Source: Sporomusa sp. KB1
GTDB taxonomy: Bacteria > Bacillota > Negativicutes > Sporomusales > Sporomusaceae
Length of the DNA stretch: 64,000 nucleotides
Direction: 5' to 3'
NCBI RefSeq assembly: GCF_007830295.1
Contig: NZ_VLKC01000002.1
Coordinates: 1,366,887 to 1,430,886 of the forward strand
The notes below the pieces were generated by a model. The model made no database searches and had not been told where the DNA came from. It saw nothing but the letters and a program-made list of their open reading frames with translations. Every line of letters begins with the position of its first letter. The stretch's first letter is position 1. The position numbers and the translations under genes are program-made. Of this stretch, positions 17,080 to 25,995 are shown one piece after another.

Positions 17080-18324
17080 TTATAAAACACCTTTTTGGGC
17101 CAGTACAGCCTGGGCTTCAGACCTCCAGGCCGTTAAATACCACGCAAAAATTCCTGCGCCAAGCAGCACCAGCACACCGCCAATGATAAAGGTAGTCGCA
17201 GTCCCAATCAGGCCTGCCATTTGACCGGCAAGCAAACTGCCAATTGGCCCAATACCACCAAAAGATAATACATATAGACTCATCACCCGCCCACGCTTAT
17301 CCTCATCAACCAGCGTTTGCACAATCGTATTGGTTGAAGCCAGCTGGGCAATCATTCCAAAGCCCATAACAAGGGCAATAACGAGCGATATCCATAGTGT
17401 TGTTGATAGCGAAAATCCGATTAATCCCACCGCAAAAACAATGGAAGCTACTGTAATGACTTTTTCAATACCTGCTATACTTTTTCGGGAAGCTAAAAAA
17501 ATCGTACCCATAAGCGCACCCAGGCCGAAGGCCGCCATTAACCAGCCTAGCGTTTCTGAGCCACCGTGGAGTACTTGTCCGGCAAATAGCGGCATCAGCG
17601 GCAGAACAGGAAAACCCACTAAACTTACCAGCACCAGTAGGAAAAGCACCATCCGGATAGGCAGCAACCTATAGGTATAAACGAAGCCTTCCTTTAAGCC
17701 TGCCAGAATATTTTCCGAATCAGGTGCCGGTGTCTGCGGCCTTGTCAGCTTTATTGCCAATAGTGCCCCGAGGATGGCAATATAGCTCAGCCCATTAAAC
17801 AAATAACATAATCCCTCGCCCAAGACAGCAATCGCCAGTCCTGCCACTGAAGGTCCAATAATCCGTGCACCATTAAACATCGCAGAATTTAATGCAATAG
17901 CATTAGGCAAATCTGCCTTGTCTTCAACAATCTGAGCAACAAACGCCTGCCGGGCCGGCATATCAAATGAATTAATCATCCCTAATATCATGTTAAGTAC
18001 AACAATATGCCATACCGCAATTGTACCGCTAAATACCAGCGCGGCCAGCGCCAGTGCCTGCACCATGCTTAATACCTGCGTCCAGAGTATCACCCGATAT
18101 CTGTTCCAACGGTCTAAAAATACCCCTGCAAGCGGAATGAGCACAACTCCGGCAATTTGGCCGGAAAAATCAACATTACCCAATACCTCTGGTGACTGTG
18201 TCAAACGATATACCAGCCAAACTGTTGCCGTTCGCTGCATCCAGGTACCAATAAGCGACATACCATGGCCAAAATAAAATAGTCGATAATTGCGATGTCG
18301 TAGCGCCCGAAAGGTTTCTTTCAT
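17080..18324 (-). CDS. MFS transporter (EntS/MFS_3-like)
   Basis: This 414-residue protein has about twelve membrane segments and the N-terminal form FRALRHRNYRLFYFGHGMSLIGTWMQ typical of the enterobactin-exporter-like MFS subgroup. The loop 2-3 motif appears as GVFLDRWNRYRV. Such proteins export siderophores, drugs or other small molecules; here the substrate is unknown. The start follows AGGGGAT. It stands alone between a small repeat protein and a gene-poor stretch, with its own terminator. Confidence 0.9.
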   Translation of the reverse strand: MKETFRALRHRNYRLFYFGHGMSLIGTWMQRTATVWLVYRLTQSPEVLGNVDFSGQIAGVVLIPLAGVFLDRWNRYRVILWTQVLSMVQALALAALVFSGTIAVWHIVVLNMILGMINSFDMPARQAFVAQIVEDKADLPNAIALNSAMFNGARIIGPSVAGLAIAVLGEGLCYLFNGLSYIAILGALLAIKLTRPQTPAPDSENILAGLKEGFVYTYRLLPIRMVLFLLVLVSLVGFPVLPLMPLFAGQVLHGGSETLGWLMAAFGLGALMGTIFLASRKSIAGIEKVITVASIVFAVGLIGFSLSTTLWISLVIALVMGFGMIAQLASTNTIVQTLVDEDKRGRVMSLYVLSFGGIGPIGSLLAGQMAGLIGTATTFIIGGVLVLLGAGIFAWYLTAWRSEAQAVLAQKGVL

Positions 18325-18728
18325 ATCTTATCCCCTATTATTCTCCAACTAATGACATGCGTGCGGTTTCCGGAACCAATCATTTTGCTCACTTTCAAAA
18401 AGTCGATCCTATCGTGATCGTTCACCAACAACAATCATAGGAATAATAACCATTATAGGCGAAAGCGTAAACAGCTTGGCTGTCAGTAGTTGGTCTTTCA
18501 GTCAAATAGTGATTTTGTCATAATTAATAATTATTCGCGGTGAACTACCGCGGGCACAAGGCCACGCGGCTTCCGGTGGCAATTCCAAGCCTTCTGCCTA
18601 AACAGCAGCTTTCTTATGTTGGACAAATCCTCCAACTGGATAACTGGATTATACTGTCTCCCCATTGAAATGCTCTATATACTTTAGTATAGACTTATAT
18701 TTAAACTTTTGAAAGGAGAAATTATGCA
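18325..18728. other. Intergenic stretch without clear gene
   Basis: About 400 bases hold no convincing frame. Visible are a few short palindromes (CGATCCTATCGTGATCG near 18413; CCGCGG-containing GGTGAACTACCGCGGG near 18540) and a ribosome site GAAAGGAG at 18711 that serves the small frame beginning at 18729. Confidence 0.5.
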
Positions 18729-18842
18729 GTGAAAACTAACGCTACCAGCCATAGCAAGTACAATAGTAATTCTTTTATCCTGCCGAAAACGCTAAATTGG
18801 GAGATACCATATGGCATCTCCCCGGGTACAAATAATAATTAA
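18729..18842 (+). CDS. Possible small protein, 37 residues
   Basis: A GTG-started frame of 37 codons follows GAAAGGAG with about 10 bases spacing. It reads KTNATSHSKYNSNSF, then ILPKTLNWEIPYGISPGTNNN, polar and Asn/Ser-rich, with no membrane segment. I do not recognise it. A hairpin (GGGAGAT...ATCTCCC) lies inside its 3' part. The clean ribosome site argues for translation; the size and non-ATG start argue for caution. Confidence 0.35.
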   Translation: MKTNATSHSKYNSNSFILPKTLNWEIPYGISPGTNNN

Positions 18843-18859
18843 AAACACCCTAGTGTCCT

Positions 18860-19546
18860 TCACATTCGCAGTTTCGCCCTGATCGCCCTAACAATCTCAC
18901 GGGCAAACGGACCCAGGTCATCATCAGCGTAGGCTTTCAATATCCCGGCAGCCACCTGACGGATAGCACTTTTTATTACATCCGCATTGGCATAAGGCTG
19001 GCAGCGCAATGTTTCTTCAATAAGCACGGCAGCTGTCAAGGCCTTTTCGGCCGCCTGTGTATTTATATAGGTTACAATATCCGCATTGCCAATTATAATT
19101 TTGCCTACTGGCGCAAAAATTTCCTGCGCTAGCAACGCCAGTTCGGCAGGCTTTTCATTTACGATAATAACTGGCTCGGCCCCTAATGCCATTTCGCTGG
19201 CTTGAGCAACAAATTTAGCCCCAATACAGACAACTTGTTTTGCTGCCGCTGATTCCAGCACATGCTGGGCTACATTTGTAGCTACATTAATGACAGTTAC
19301 TGGCTGGTGCAGCTGGTTAAAATCTTTAATCAAACTGATGACCTCCCTGTCAGGAACCGCCAGAATAATCGTTCCCAGTTCAGCTAGTTCTTCCAGACTA
19401 GCAGCAGGCAAAACCCCCAGTTCCTCCACTACCGCCTGTAGTCGACTATCCTCACGGTCAAAAATTTTCAGTTTCACATGGCCTGCTAGTTTCCCTGCCA
19501 ATACTTTGCCCATTCGGCCAACACCAATTAATCCGATATGCCTCAT
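18860..19546 (-). CDS. NAD(P)-binding oxidoreductase, P5C-reductase-like
   Basis: The 228-residue protein starts with a Rossmann fold (MRHIGLIGVGRMGKVLAGKL), has ILAVPDREV at the end of the nucleotide-binding half and VINVATNV where pyrroline-5-carboxylate reductases carry their substrate loop. The C-terminal part is helical (AAEKALTAAVLIEETLR). It is shorter than typical ProC and could be a different member of the ProC/F420-NADP oxidoreductase group. The start is uncertain: ATG 19546 begins the fold exactly, but GGAGAG is unusually close, and ATG 19564 or 19603 are possible. No proline genes are adjacent. Confidence 0.75.
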   Translation of the reverse strand: MRHIGLIGVGRMGKVLAGKLAGHVKLKIFDREDSRLQAVVEELGVLPAASLEELAELGTIILAVPDREVISLIKDFNQLHQPVTVINVATNVAQHVLESAAAKQVVCIGAKFVAQASEMALGAEPVIIVNEKPAELALLAQEIFAPVGKIIIGNADIVTYINTQAAEKALTAAVLIEETLRCQPYANADVIKSAIRQVAAGILKAYADDDLGPFAREIVRAIRAKLRM

Positions 19547-19795
19547 TCTCTCCAGCCACCCCATCCATTGTAAGGTTACATTTTCTGTCTTATGCTCATA
19601 CAATATAGTAAGCTCTTGTAATATATGTTTCCAGACGCTAGGTGGTGCAAAGCCTGTTTTAGAATTTAACTTCTATTTTACAAAATGCTAACATACTCCC
19701 GCACCTTTGCCCGTACAATTAAATATATAGGCAGACCACTTAACTATTTGCCGTTTTTTACTCAGTTATGTTTAGATAAGAAGGGGGATTGCTTT

Positions 19796-21181
19796 TTGAT
19801 TAAGTACTATGTGTTAGACACCAATGTGTTGTTACACTCTCCCTATGCGATGACTGCTTTTAACGAACACACGGTAATCATTCCCGAGGTAGTGCTCGAA
19901 GAACTTGACCGGTTCAAATCTGAAACCAGCGAACGCGGCACCAATAGCCGCTTGGTCAGCCGGATGATTGACAATTTCCGAACCCAAGGCAATCTTTTGA
20001 CTGGCGTCGCACTCAATGAACAAGGTGGACTAATGCGCATTGAATCCAACCACCTGGATACCCCAATGCCGCCGTACTGGGAGAAAGGAAAGCATGACAA
20101 CCGCATTTTGCAAGTATGTAAAGGTCTGGCTGAAGACAATCTGGACACCATTTTAGTCAGCCGTGACACCAACATGCGAGTAAAAGCCTCCATTATAGGC
20201 ATTCACGCCGAAGACTTCCGTAACGAAAAAGTAGCCAGTGTCGAAGAACAGTATACTGGCCGCGCTATAGTATATACCTCTTCTGAAATTATCGACACTT
20301 TTCATCAAAACGATAGCAATGTTTTAGACCCTGACAAGCTCCAGGTTTTTGATGAAGCCAGCCATAGAATGACCCCTATTGAGCTTGTAACCAATCAATT
20401 TTTGTTAATCCGCTCTTCAGACAACGACCGCCACACTGCCCTTGGGCGATTTGACGGTCAAAAAGTCGTGCAGTTACAATACCGGAGTCGCAATCCTTTT
20501 GGCGTTTCGCCGCGCAATGTCGGTCAGGTATTCATGCAAGAATGCCTGATGCTGAGCGCGGAAGAAGCGCCACTTGTTATTATTAAAGGTCCGGCTGGCA
20601 CAGCCAAAACCTTCTATTCGCTGGCGGTCGGACTATACAACCATCTTGACTGCCGCCCCCGTGCCTACCATCACCTATTAATCTGCCGCCCCAATGTACC
20701 AATGGACGAAGATCTTGGCTTCCTCCCCGGCTCTGAACAAGATAAAATTGATCCGTACATGCGGGCCATACGCGACAACTTATTTACCCTTATGTCCAGC
20801 CATAACATAACCGAGCCCAAAGAAATCGAGCAAGCCGAAGACACCGTACAGATGCTGTTTGACAAACGTATTGTGCAGACCGAAGCCCTGGCCTATCAGC
20901 GAGGACGCTCACTCCAAAAATACTGGATTATCCTTGACGAAATGCAAAACTCCACACCCCGTCAGGCCAAAGGAGTCATTACCCGCCCCGGCCTGGGTAC
21001 CAAGATTATCCTCCTCGGCGACCCGGAACAAATTGACCACCCCTTCCTTGACAGCCGCACCAACGGTCTGGTCTATGCAGCAGAAAAAATGAAAGGCAGC
21101 AACCTCTGTTTCCAAGTAACCTTAAACCATGACGAATGCGAACGTTCGCCACTGGCCGCTGAAGCGTCTCTTAGGCTGTAA
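19796..21181 (+). CDS. PIN-domain/PhoH-family ATPase (YlaK-like)
   Basis: The 461-residue protein joins an N-terminal PIN nuclease domain (YYVLDTNVLLHSPYAM, with acids EELDRFK and LVSRDTNMR) to a C-terminal PhoH ATPase/helicase-like domain with Walker A GPAGTAKTFYS and Walker B YWIILDEMQN. Such PIN-PhoH proteins are thought to act in RNA unwinding and cleavage. A TTG start at 19796 is chosen because AAGGGGG lies 8 bases upstream and the PIN fold begins at once; an upstream ATG would add 37 residues unlike the family. It is one of the few plus-strand genes and ends at a bidirectional terminator. Confidence 0.92.
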   Translation: MIKYYVLDTNVLLHSPYAMTAFNEHTVIIPEVVLEELDRFKSETSERGTNSRLVSRMIDNFRTQGNLLTGVALNEQGGLMRIESNHLDTPMPPYWEKGKHDNRILQVCKGLAEDNLDTILVSRDTNMRVKASIIGIHAEDFRNEKVASVEEQYTGRAIVYTSSEIIDTFHQNDSNVLDPDKLQVFDEASHRMTPIELVTNQFLLIRSSDNDRHTALGRFDGQKVVQLQYRSRNPFGVSPRNVGQVFMQECLMLSAEEAPLVIIKGPAGTAKTFYSLAVGLYNHLDCRPRAYHHLLICRPNVPMDEDLGFLPGSEQDKIDPYMRAIRDNLFTLMSSHNITEPKEIEQAEDTVQMLFDKRIVQTEALAYQRGRSLQKYWIILDEMQNSTPRQAKGVITRPGLGTKIILLGDPEQIDHPFLDSRTNGLVYAAEKMKGSNLCFQVTLNHDECERSPLAAEASLRL

Positions 21182-21189
21182 CTGCGAAA

Positions 21190-21221
21190 CAGGCACCAAG
21201 CTCAATTGAGCCTGGTGCCTG
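21190..21221. terminator. Bidirectional terminator between phoH and DUF445 genes
   Basis: CAGGCACCA and TGGTGCCTG pair, with an inner AGCTCAATTGAGC palindrome. It lies between two convergent genes. Confidence 0.7.
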
Positions 21222-21249
21222 TATCTATAGCCGAGTATTTATATATAGT

Positions 21250-22506
21250 CTAAAACAGTCTAAAAATCGCCATACCCACTCCCACCAGTCCGCCAATAAT
21301 GACCCCGTTAATCCGAATCCAGTCAAGATCTTCTCCGGCCTTATCTTCAATAAACTGGTTAAGCTCCTCGTCCGAAAGCTTGTTTAACGCCCGGCTGGCT
21401 ATTTTGCCAATAAGCGCATGCTCCTGATCGACAACCTTCAAAATCAGTCTTTTTAAATAATCCTCAGCCTGGTTTTTTAGTGCCTCATTGTCTTTAAACT
21501 GCTGCCAATAGCTGGCAGCCTGAGCAGTTAGCCAGTCTACTACATAATCCCGGTAGACTGTCGGCTGCGCACAGGCTGTCAACACGGCCTCAGCCAAAAC
21601 ACTCAGCGGTTCCGCAAGTTCAATGCGGTTTAGTAACTCATCTTTCCAGTTATCAATTGCCCTCTTCCATTCCGGTGTTTCCAGCCTTACGACAACTTTT
21701 CCAAGCTCCTCCTGAAACCAAAGGCACACCGGATGTTGCTCATCCGTAAGCTCATCCACTGCTTTAATCAGCTCTTGATGCAGTGCGTCAGCGGCATCTG
21801 TCAGGTTAATTCCATCTGTGATCTCCAGGAACCCGGTAAGCAATCCTGACAACCAATTCCTGTTAGCGGTCTTTTCTGTTATTTGTTCTAAATACTGATA
21901 AATAATATCTCTGGTTTCAGGTTGACGTACCAGTACCGTCAGTTTATCCACGATGGCACCATAGATTTCCCGGTCTTTTCCCTGCTGCAGCGTCCAGGAG
22001 ATACCCGCAGTTACATAAGGCACCAGCGACTGGCGTTTTAACAGAAGTTTAAACACTCGCTCCCCCAGTTTGGCGATAGCAGTCGGATCAAGGGTTTCTG
22101 CCAATTCAGTGATTGCCTTTTCAATGCCTTCCTTGACTATTGGTCGCATAGCGGTGCTCTGGCTATAGGCAATTATTTTATCCAGTAGGTTGACCTGGTT
22201 AAGCCGAGCCTTTATAGCCTGCTTACTGAGAAAATCCTGTTCAACAGCCCTGGAGAGTGCACTGATAACCCGTTCCCGGTTGCGGGGAATCAGCGCTGTA
22301 TGATAGGGAAAACCAAGTGGCCGGCGAAATAGTGCTGTCACGGCAAACCAGTCGGCAACACCGCCTGCCAGACTAGCCTCTGTAATAGTCAACAAGCCAG
22401 TTACCATACGACTGCCTGGATAATTATATTTTAGCGCCAACGCCAGCACAAAGAAGCCAGCGGCAGCGGCCAGTACAGCATTAGCCCGCCGTTTCACCGT
22501 TTTCAT
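21250..22506 (-). CDS. DUF445 family membrane-anchored protein (second copy)
   Basis: A 418-residue protein with two N-terminal hydrophobic segments flanking GGVADWFAVTALFRRPLGFPYHTALIPRNRERV, the hallmark of DUF445 (YheB/YjiN-type). A long helical middle and a C-terminal membrane anchor (IRINGVIIGGLVGVGMAIF) follow. Function is unknown. The ATG overlaps the stop of the upstream DUF445 gene (ATGA), so the two are coupled. The two copies share domain order and end motifs, indicating an old tandem duplication. Confidence 0.9.
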   Translation of the reverse strand: MKTVKRRANAVLAAAAGFFVLALALKYNYPGSRMVTGLLTITEASLAGGVADWFAVTALFRRPLGFPYHTALIPRNRERVISALSRAVEQDFLSKQAIKARLNQVNLLDKIIAYSQSTAMRPIVKEGIEKAITELAETLDPTAIAKLGERVFKLLLKRQSLVPYVTAGISWTLQQGKDREIYGAIVDKLTVLVRQPETRDIIYQYLEQITEKTANRNWLSGLLTGFLEITDGINLTDAADALHQELIKAVDELTDEQHPVCLWFQEELGKVVVRLETPEWKRAIDNWKDELLNRIELAEPLSVLAEAVLTACAQPTVYRDYVVDWLTAQAASYWQQFKDNEALKNQAEDYLKRLILKVVDQEHALIGKIASRALNKLSDEELNQFIEDKAGEDLDWIRINGVIIGGLVGVGMAIFRLF

Positions 22507-23744
22507 AATTTCACCCCTACCGCATAGCTAATGAAAAATAGCAGCATTCCAACCAGACCACCGACAACCGAGCCATTGATTCGTATCATCTGCAAATCCT
22601 CAAGCACTTTATCCTCAATATACACCACCAGCTCATCATTACTAAAGCTTTCTAGATAGGTATTGACAATTTGCCCGATCTGTCCATGATTTTGGCTAAC
22701 CCAACGTGCCAGTAAATCAGCCAAATATCGATCAACCCAAGCCATTTTTTGTTTGTCAGCCGCAGCCTCATCTGCCAACTTTGCCAGTTGCTTTACCACC
22801 CATGTGACCCAGCCCACGGTAAGTTCTGGTTGGGACGTTGGCAAATCAGCCACGTGTTCGGCCAACTTTACCAGTAAGGGGCGTAACACAGCCTCAGCCT
22901 TTGCTGCCAATACTGAATCCTGCTGCAAGCCACTGGCAAATTCGGCCAACCAGGCCCGTAAACATTGGCGCAGCGGTAATTCCCGCCCAGACTCCAATTC
23001 TTCCAGCAAGCTGACAAGCTTGTCCTGAATTAAGGCAGCTACGGCCATGGGGTCAAGGTCTAGCAGGTTTTCTATTAGCCAACCAACCAGCTTACGCTGA
23101 TTTTTCCTGGACGCATATGCATTCAATGCCTGACTGTATATACTGGCAATCAACTCGGTTAGGTATGGCTCCCCTGCCATATGTTTTATTTCGGCAATGG
23201 CCAACTCAATCACTTTATCAGCAAAGCCTTTGGCAAGAGACCATTCAAGGGCTTGTCCGGACAGAGGTGCCAGCCTAATTTTATCCTGATGCTCTTGCAG
23301 CAGCAACTCCAGCGCCATGGATAGCTTGGTAGCATCGATCTCATAGACGGCTTCCCTGGCCACACCACCTGCTAAAGAGTAGAGTTGCTGCCTGGACTCA
23401 GTCTTATTGACATAGCTTAGCACCAGTCGGGCTATCCCCGCCTTTTCCAGCGTTTCCTTAATATTCGCTGCTGTTACAATCTCCTCCTCAACCATCGTCA
23501 CAATGGCCTTAAAGATGCGATCCCGGTTTTTGGGGATAATCGCTGTCCGGTAAGAAATGGATAACGGTTTACGAAATAGCGCAGTTACCGCATACCAGTC
23601 AGCTAAACCACCTACCATAGCAGCCCCAAAACCGCTGTGAATCAAACCGCCCCAAAAGCTATACTGCAGCGGATAGCTCAAAGCGAAACCAGCTGCAGCC
23701 CCAATCAAAGTCAGCCCTGCTTTATAGGCATTATTAACAGTCAA
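22503..23744 (-). CDS. DUF445 family membrane-anchored protein (first copy)
   Basis: This 413-residue paralogue of the next gene has GGLADWYAVTALFRKPLSISYRTAIIPKNRDRI near residue 45 and a C-terminal membrane segment after MIRINGSVVGGLVGMLLFF. The central region is charged and helical. Function of the family is not known. It overlaps the second copy by 4 bp. The two proteins probably work together, perhaps as a heteromer at the cytoplasmic membrane; that is inference from coupling only. Confidence 0.9.
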   Translation of the reverse strand: MTVNNAYKAGLTLIGAAAGFALSYPLQYSFWGGLIHSGFGAAMVGGLADWYAVTALFRKPLSISYRTAIIPKNRDRIFKAIVTMVEEEIVTAANIKETLEKAGIARLVLSYVNKTESRQQLYSLAGGVAREAVYEIDATKLSMALELLLQEHQDKIRLAPLSGQALEWSLAKGFADKVIELAIAEIKHMAGEPYLTELIASIYSQALNAYASRKNQRKLVGWLIENLLDLDPMAVAALIQDKLVSLLEELESGRELPLRQCLRAWLAEFASGLQQDSVLAAKAEAVLRPLLVKLAEHVADLPTSQPELTVGWVTWVVKQLAKLADEAAADKQKMAWVDRYLADLLARWVSQNHGQIGQIVNTYLESFSNDELVVYIEDKVLEDLQMIRINGSVVGGLVGMLLFFISYAVGVKL

Positions 23745-23989
23745 CCTAACACCTCTCGTTCTTGAAAATCTATTACTAATACTATACGCTTAAAGCATTA
23801 TTACCACTAAATTTTTGCCAATTATTGAAAGCGACCACGTAGTCGTCCATTTCGTGAGCTTAGACGATATGGCAGCCTGTCATTACCTGTTATCTGCCAC
23901 TACACTAGCATGCCAACTGCATCGTCCTTTGCCACCACCGCCTAGGGTAAAGTACAATAAGATTAATCTATTATAAAGGAGTTGAGACA

Positions 23990-24172
23990 ATGTCAATACT
24001 ATACTGGCTATGGCATACAATTACCGGCTGCCCTGAAACCCATTTGGAGCACACCATGTACGGCACCACCCACTGTCGCACCTGCGGACGAGTTACTTTT
24101 GTCTCAGACACTCTCCCCAAAATTACCCGGCTCAAAATACCAAATCACCGTTATCATCTTAGCTACCGGTGA
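23990..24172 (+). CDS. Small protein with possible zinc-binding Cys/His pairs
   Basis: This 60-residue frame follows AAAGGAG with 8 bases spacing. It contains CPETHLEHTMYGTTHCRTCG, a Cys-x3-His and Cys-x2-Cys arrangement that could bind zinc, and a basic C-terminus. I do not recognise a family. It stands alone, pointing away from the DUF445 genes, and a bidirectional hairpin follows the stop codon. Confidence 0.65.
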   Translation: MSILYWLWHTITGCPETHLEHTMYGTTHCRTCGRVTFVSDTLPKITRLKIPNHRYHLSYR

Positions 24173-24173
24173 A

Positions 24174-24197
24174 AATACCCCGGATTATAGGGGTATT
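24174..24197. terminator. Bidirectional terminator between small gene and ABC permease
   Basis: AATACCCC and GGGGTATT pair around a short loop between two convergent genes; the minus strand continues TTTTCACC. Confidence 0.6.
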
Positions 24198-24206
24198 ACA
24201 TATAGC

Positions 24207-24956
24207 CTAGACAATCAGTCTTTTGGTCATTAATCGTACCGCCAACGGCATTAGCACCATCGCTACTAGCGCAAGTACCCCGGCATGCACCAGCAGGCCG
24301 GGGGTTGTATTTCCCAGTGCCAAAGCCCGGCATACCTCAACACTATGGAAGATGGGATTAAGCCATGCCACTACCTGCGCCCAGCCAGGCATTGAATGTA
24401 TCGGGAAAAAAACACCCGAAAATAGATAGGCAGGCGTCAAAAACAAGGTAATATAGTAATTAAAGTTATCAATATTTGCGGTTATGCCTGTATAACAAAT
24501 CGCGAGCAGCGAAAACGTCAGGCCGGGAATAACCAGAAACAGAGGAATAAGAAGTGCCCACCAGGACTGAGTCTGACCTAAAGCACTAATAACCGTTAAA
24601 ATCACTAGCCCAAAGACCATGCTTTTAAAGGTGGCATATAGAATGTCCCCGGCCACAATATCACGAACAGTAACCGGCCCGGCCAGCATAGCCTGAAATG
24701 TCTTTTGGTAATGCAGCCTGATAAAACTGCCATAGGTACACTCAAAGGATGCAGCAAACATTGATGAAGAGGCCACCATCCCGGGCGCAATATATTGAAG
24801 ATACGTCAGGCCTTCCATATCCTGCACAAAGGTTCCCAGTCCATAGCCCATAGCGGTAAGATAGAGCAATGGTTCAATAAAATTAAACATAATATTAGTA
24901 AACCAAATTTTACGGAATACCGCCATATGGCGGGCAAAAATTCGTAAAGCTGCCAT
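24207..24956 (-). CDS. ABC-2 type permease (NodJ-like)
   Basis: The 249-residue permease has six hydrophobic segments. It has the NodJ-type opening (FTNIMFNFIEPLLYLTAMGYGLG), the central YGSFIRLHYQKTFQAMLAGPVT and the late motif PAYLFSGVFFPIHSMPGWAQ of the ABC-2 family. It would export a lipid-linked, drug or polysaccharide substrate. The ATG shares one base with the stop of the ATPase gene (TAATG), so start and coupling are clear. The longer open frame upstream lies within the ATPase gene and is ignored. Confidence 0.9.
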   Translation of the reverse strand: MAALRIFARHMAVFRKIWFTNIMFNFIEPLLYLTAMGYGLGTFVQDMEGLTYLQYIAPGMVASSSMFAASFECTYGSFIRLHYQKTFQAMLAGPVTVRDIVAGDILYATFKSMVFGLVILTVISALGQTQSWWALLIPLFLVIPGLTFSLLAICYTGITANIDNFNYYITLFLTPAYLFSGVFFPIHSMPGWAQVVAWLNPIFHSVEVCRALALGNTTPGLLVHAGVLALVAMVLMPLAVRLMTKRLIV

Positions 24957-25885
24957 TATGCTTCTTCCCCCATACCAGTAAGTTTCAAAAACACATCTTC
25001 CATATTGGAGGGTCGCAGCAAACAAGCATGTTTGGGTAGTCCCCATCCGGCAAGGCTATCCCATAATTTTTCCCCATCGTCGGCATACAAAAATAAGCTG
25101 TCAAGAACCCGGATGACCTCGCCGCCCCAGGCTGATACTTTATCAGCTAGTCCTTCCGGTATCTGGGATAGTGGCAGATGCACTTCAATGGCATAGGGCC
25201 GGACATAGGTTGCTATTAGATACTGTGGGCTGCCTTCAGCCAGGATAATGCCCTCATGCATGACCACTAAACTGTCACATAGCTGCACGGCCTCTTCCAT
25301 ATAATGCGTCGTCAGCACCAAGGTTACCCCTTCCGCTTTGAGGCTCCGTAGTTTTTGCCACACCAGATGCCTGGCTTGTGGATCGAGGCCGGTCGTGGGT
25401 TCATCTAAGATAACAATATCCGGACGGTTCATCAGTGCTCTGGCAATAACCAAACGACGTTTTAGACCACCTGATAAGCTTTCAATATTGCTATTTTCCT
25501 TATCCTCCAGCCCCATAAACACCAGCAAATCTTTGCCCCGCAACCGCGACTCTGTGCGAGTTAACCCATATATTAGACCATACACTTCAAGATTCTCAAT
25601 AACAGTCAAAGCAGCATCAAGGTTGTCTTCCTGGGATACAACCCCTAACCTGGCTTTAATACCTGCCGGCGTTAACCGGAAGGACTCACCGAATAGCCAT
25701 AACCCCCCCTCTTCCACTGTGGACATGCCATACATCATCTGCATGGTGGTTGTTTTTCCTGCACCATTATGTCCCAGAAAACCAAAGCATTCTCCGGCTT
25801 TAATGCTAAAGGAAATGCCCTTGAGCGCCCGAAAGTCCCCATAGGTCTTACCCAAGTTTTCCGCCCTGACAACAGTTTCATTCAT
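24956..25885 (-). CDS. ABC transporter ATP-binding protein (NodI-like)
   Basis: This 309-residue ATPase shows Walker A GHNGAGKTT, Q-loop VVSQEDNLD, signature LSGGLKRR, Walker B IVILDEPTTGLD and the switch His TTHYMEEAVQ. A C-terminal regulatory extension ends in SNMEDVFLKLTG. The start follows AGAAAAGGTG. It is coupled to the NodJ-like permease. Together they form a complete two-gene exporter of unknown substrate. A strong terminator upstream separates it from the ilv-leu operon. Confidence 0.92.
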   Translation of the reverse strand: MNETVVRAENLGKTYGDFRALKGISFSIKAGECFGFLGHNGAGKTTTMQMMYGMSTVEEGGLWLFGESFRLTPAGIKARLGVVSQEDNLDAALTVIENLEVYGLIYGLTRTESRLRGKDLLVFMGLEDKENSNIESLSGGLKRRLVIARALMNRPDIVILDEPTTGLDPQARHLVWQKLRSLKAEGVTLVLTTHYMEEAVQLCDSLVVMHEGIILAEGSPQYLIATYVRPYAIEVHLPLSQIPEGLADKVSAWGGEVIRVLDSLFLYADDGEKLWDSLAGWGLPKHACLLRPSNMEDVFLKLTGMGEEA

Positions 25886-25932
25886 AGTATCACCTTTTCT
25901 TGGGGTCTGCACTGACCCCAATTCATCAAAAA

Positions 25933-25970
25933 GAGTAGTGGTTATTATTATAGTAATAATACCACTACTC
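25933..25970 (-). terminator. Terminator of the ilv-leu operon
   Basis: GAGTAGTGGTATTATTA and TAATAATAACCACTACTC pair over about 17 bp and the minus strand continues TTTTTGATG, just after the ilvB stop. Confidence 0.85.
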
Positions 25971-25995
25971 TTTAAAAAATTCACCCTAATTTATC

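Noticed and set aside
18724..18802. ATG-CAG-TGA frame that would read on into a hydrophobic peptide if TGA were selenocysteine
   Set aside because: The GTG frame overlapping it explains the ribosome site, and no SECIS-like hairpin follows the TGA directly.
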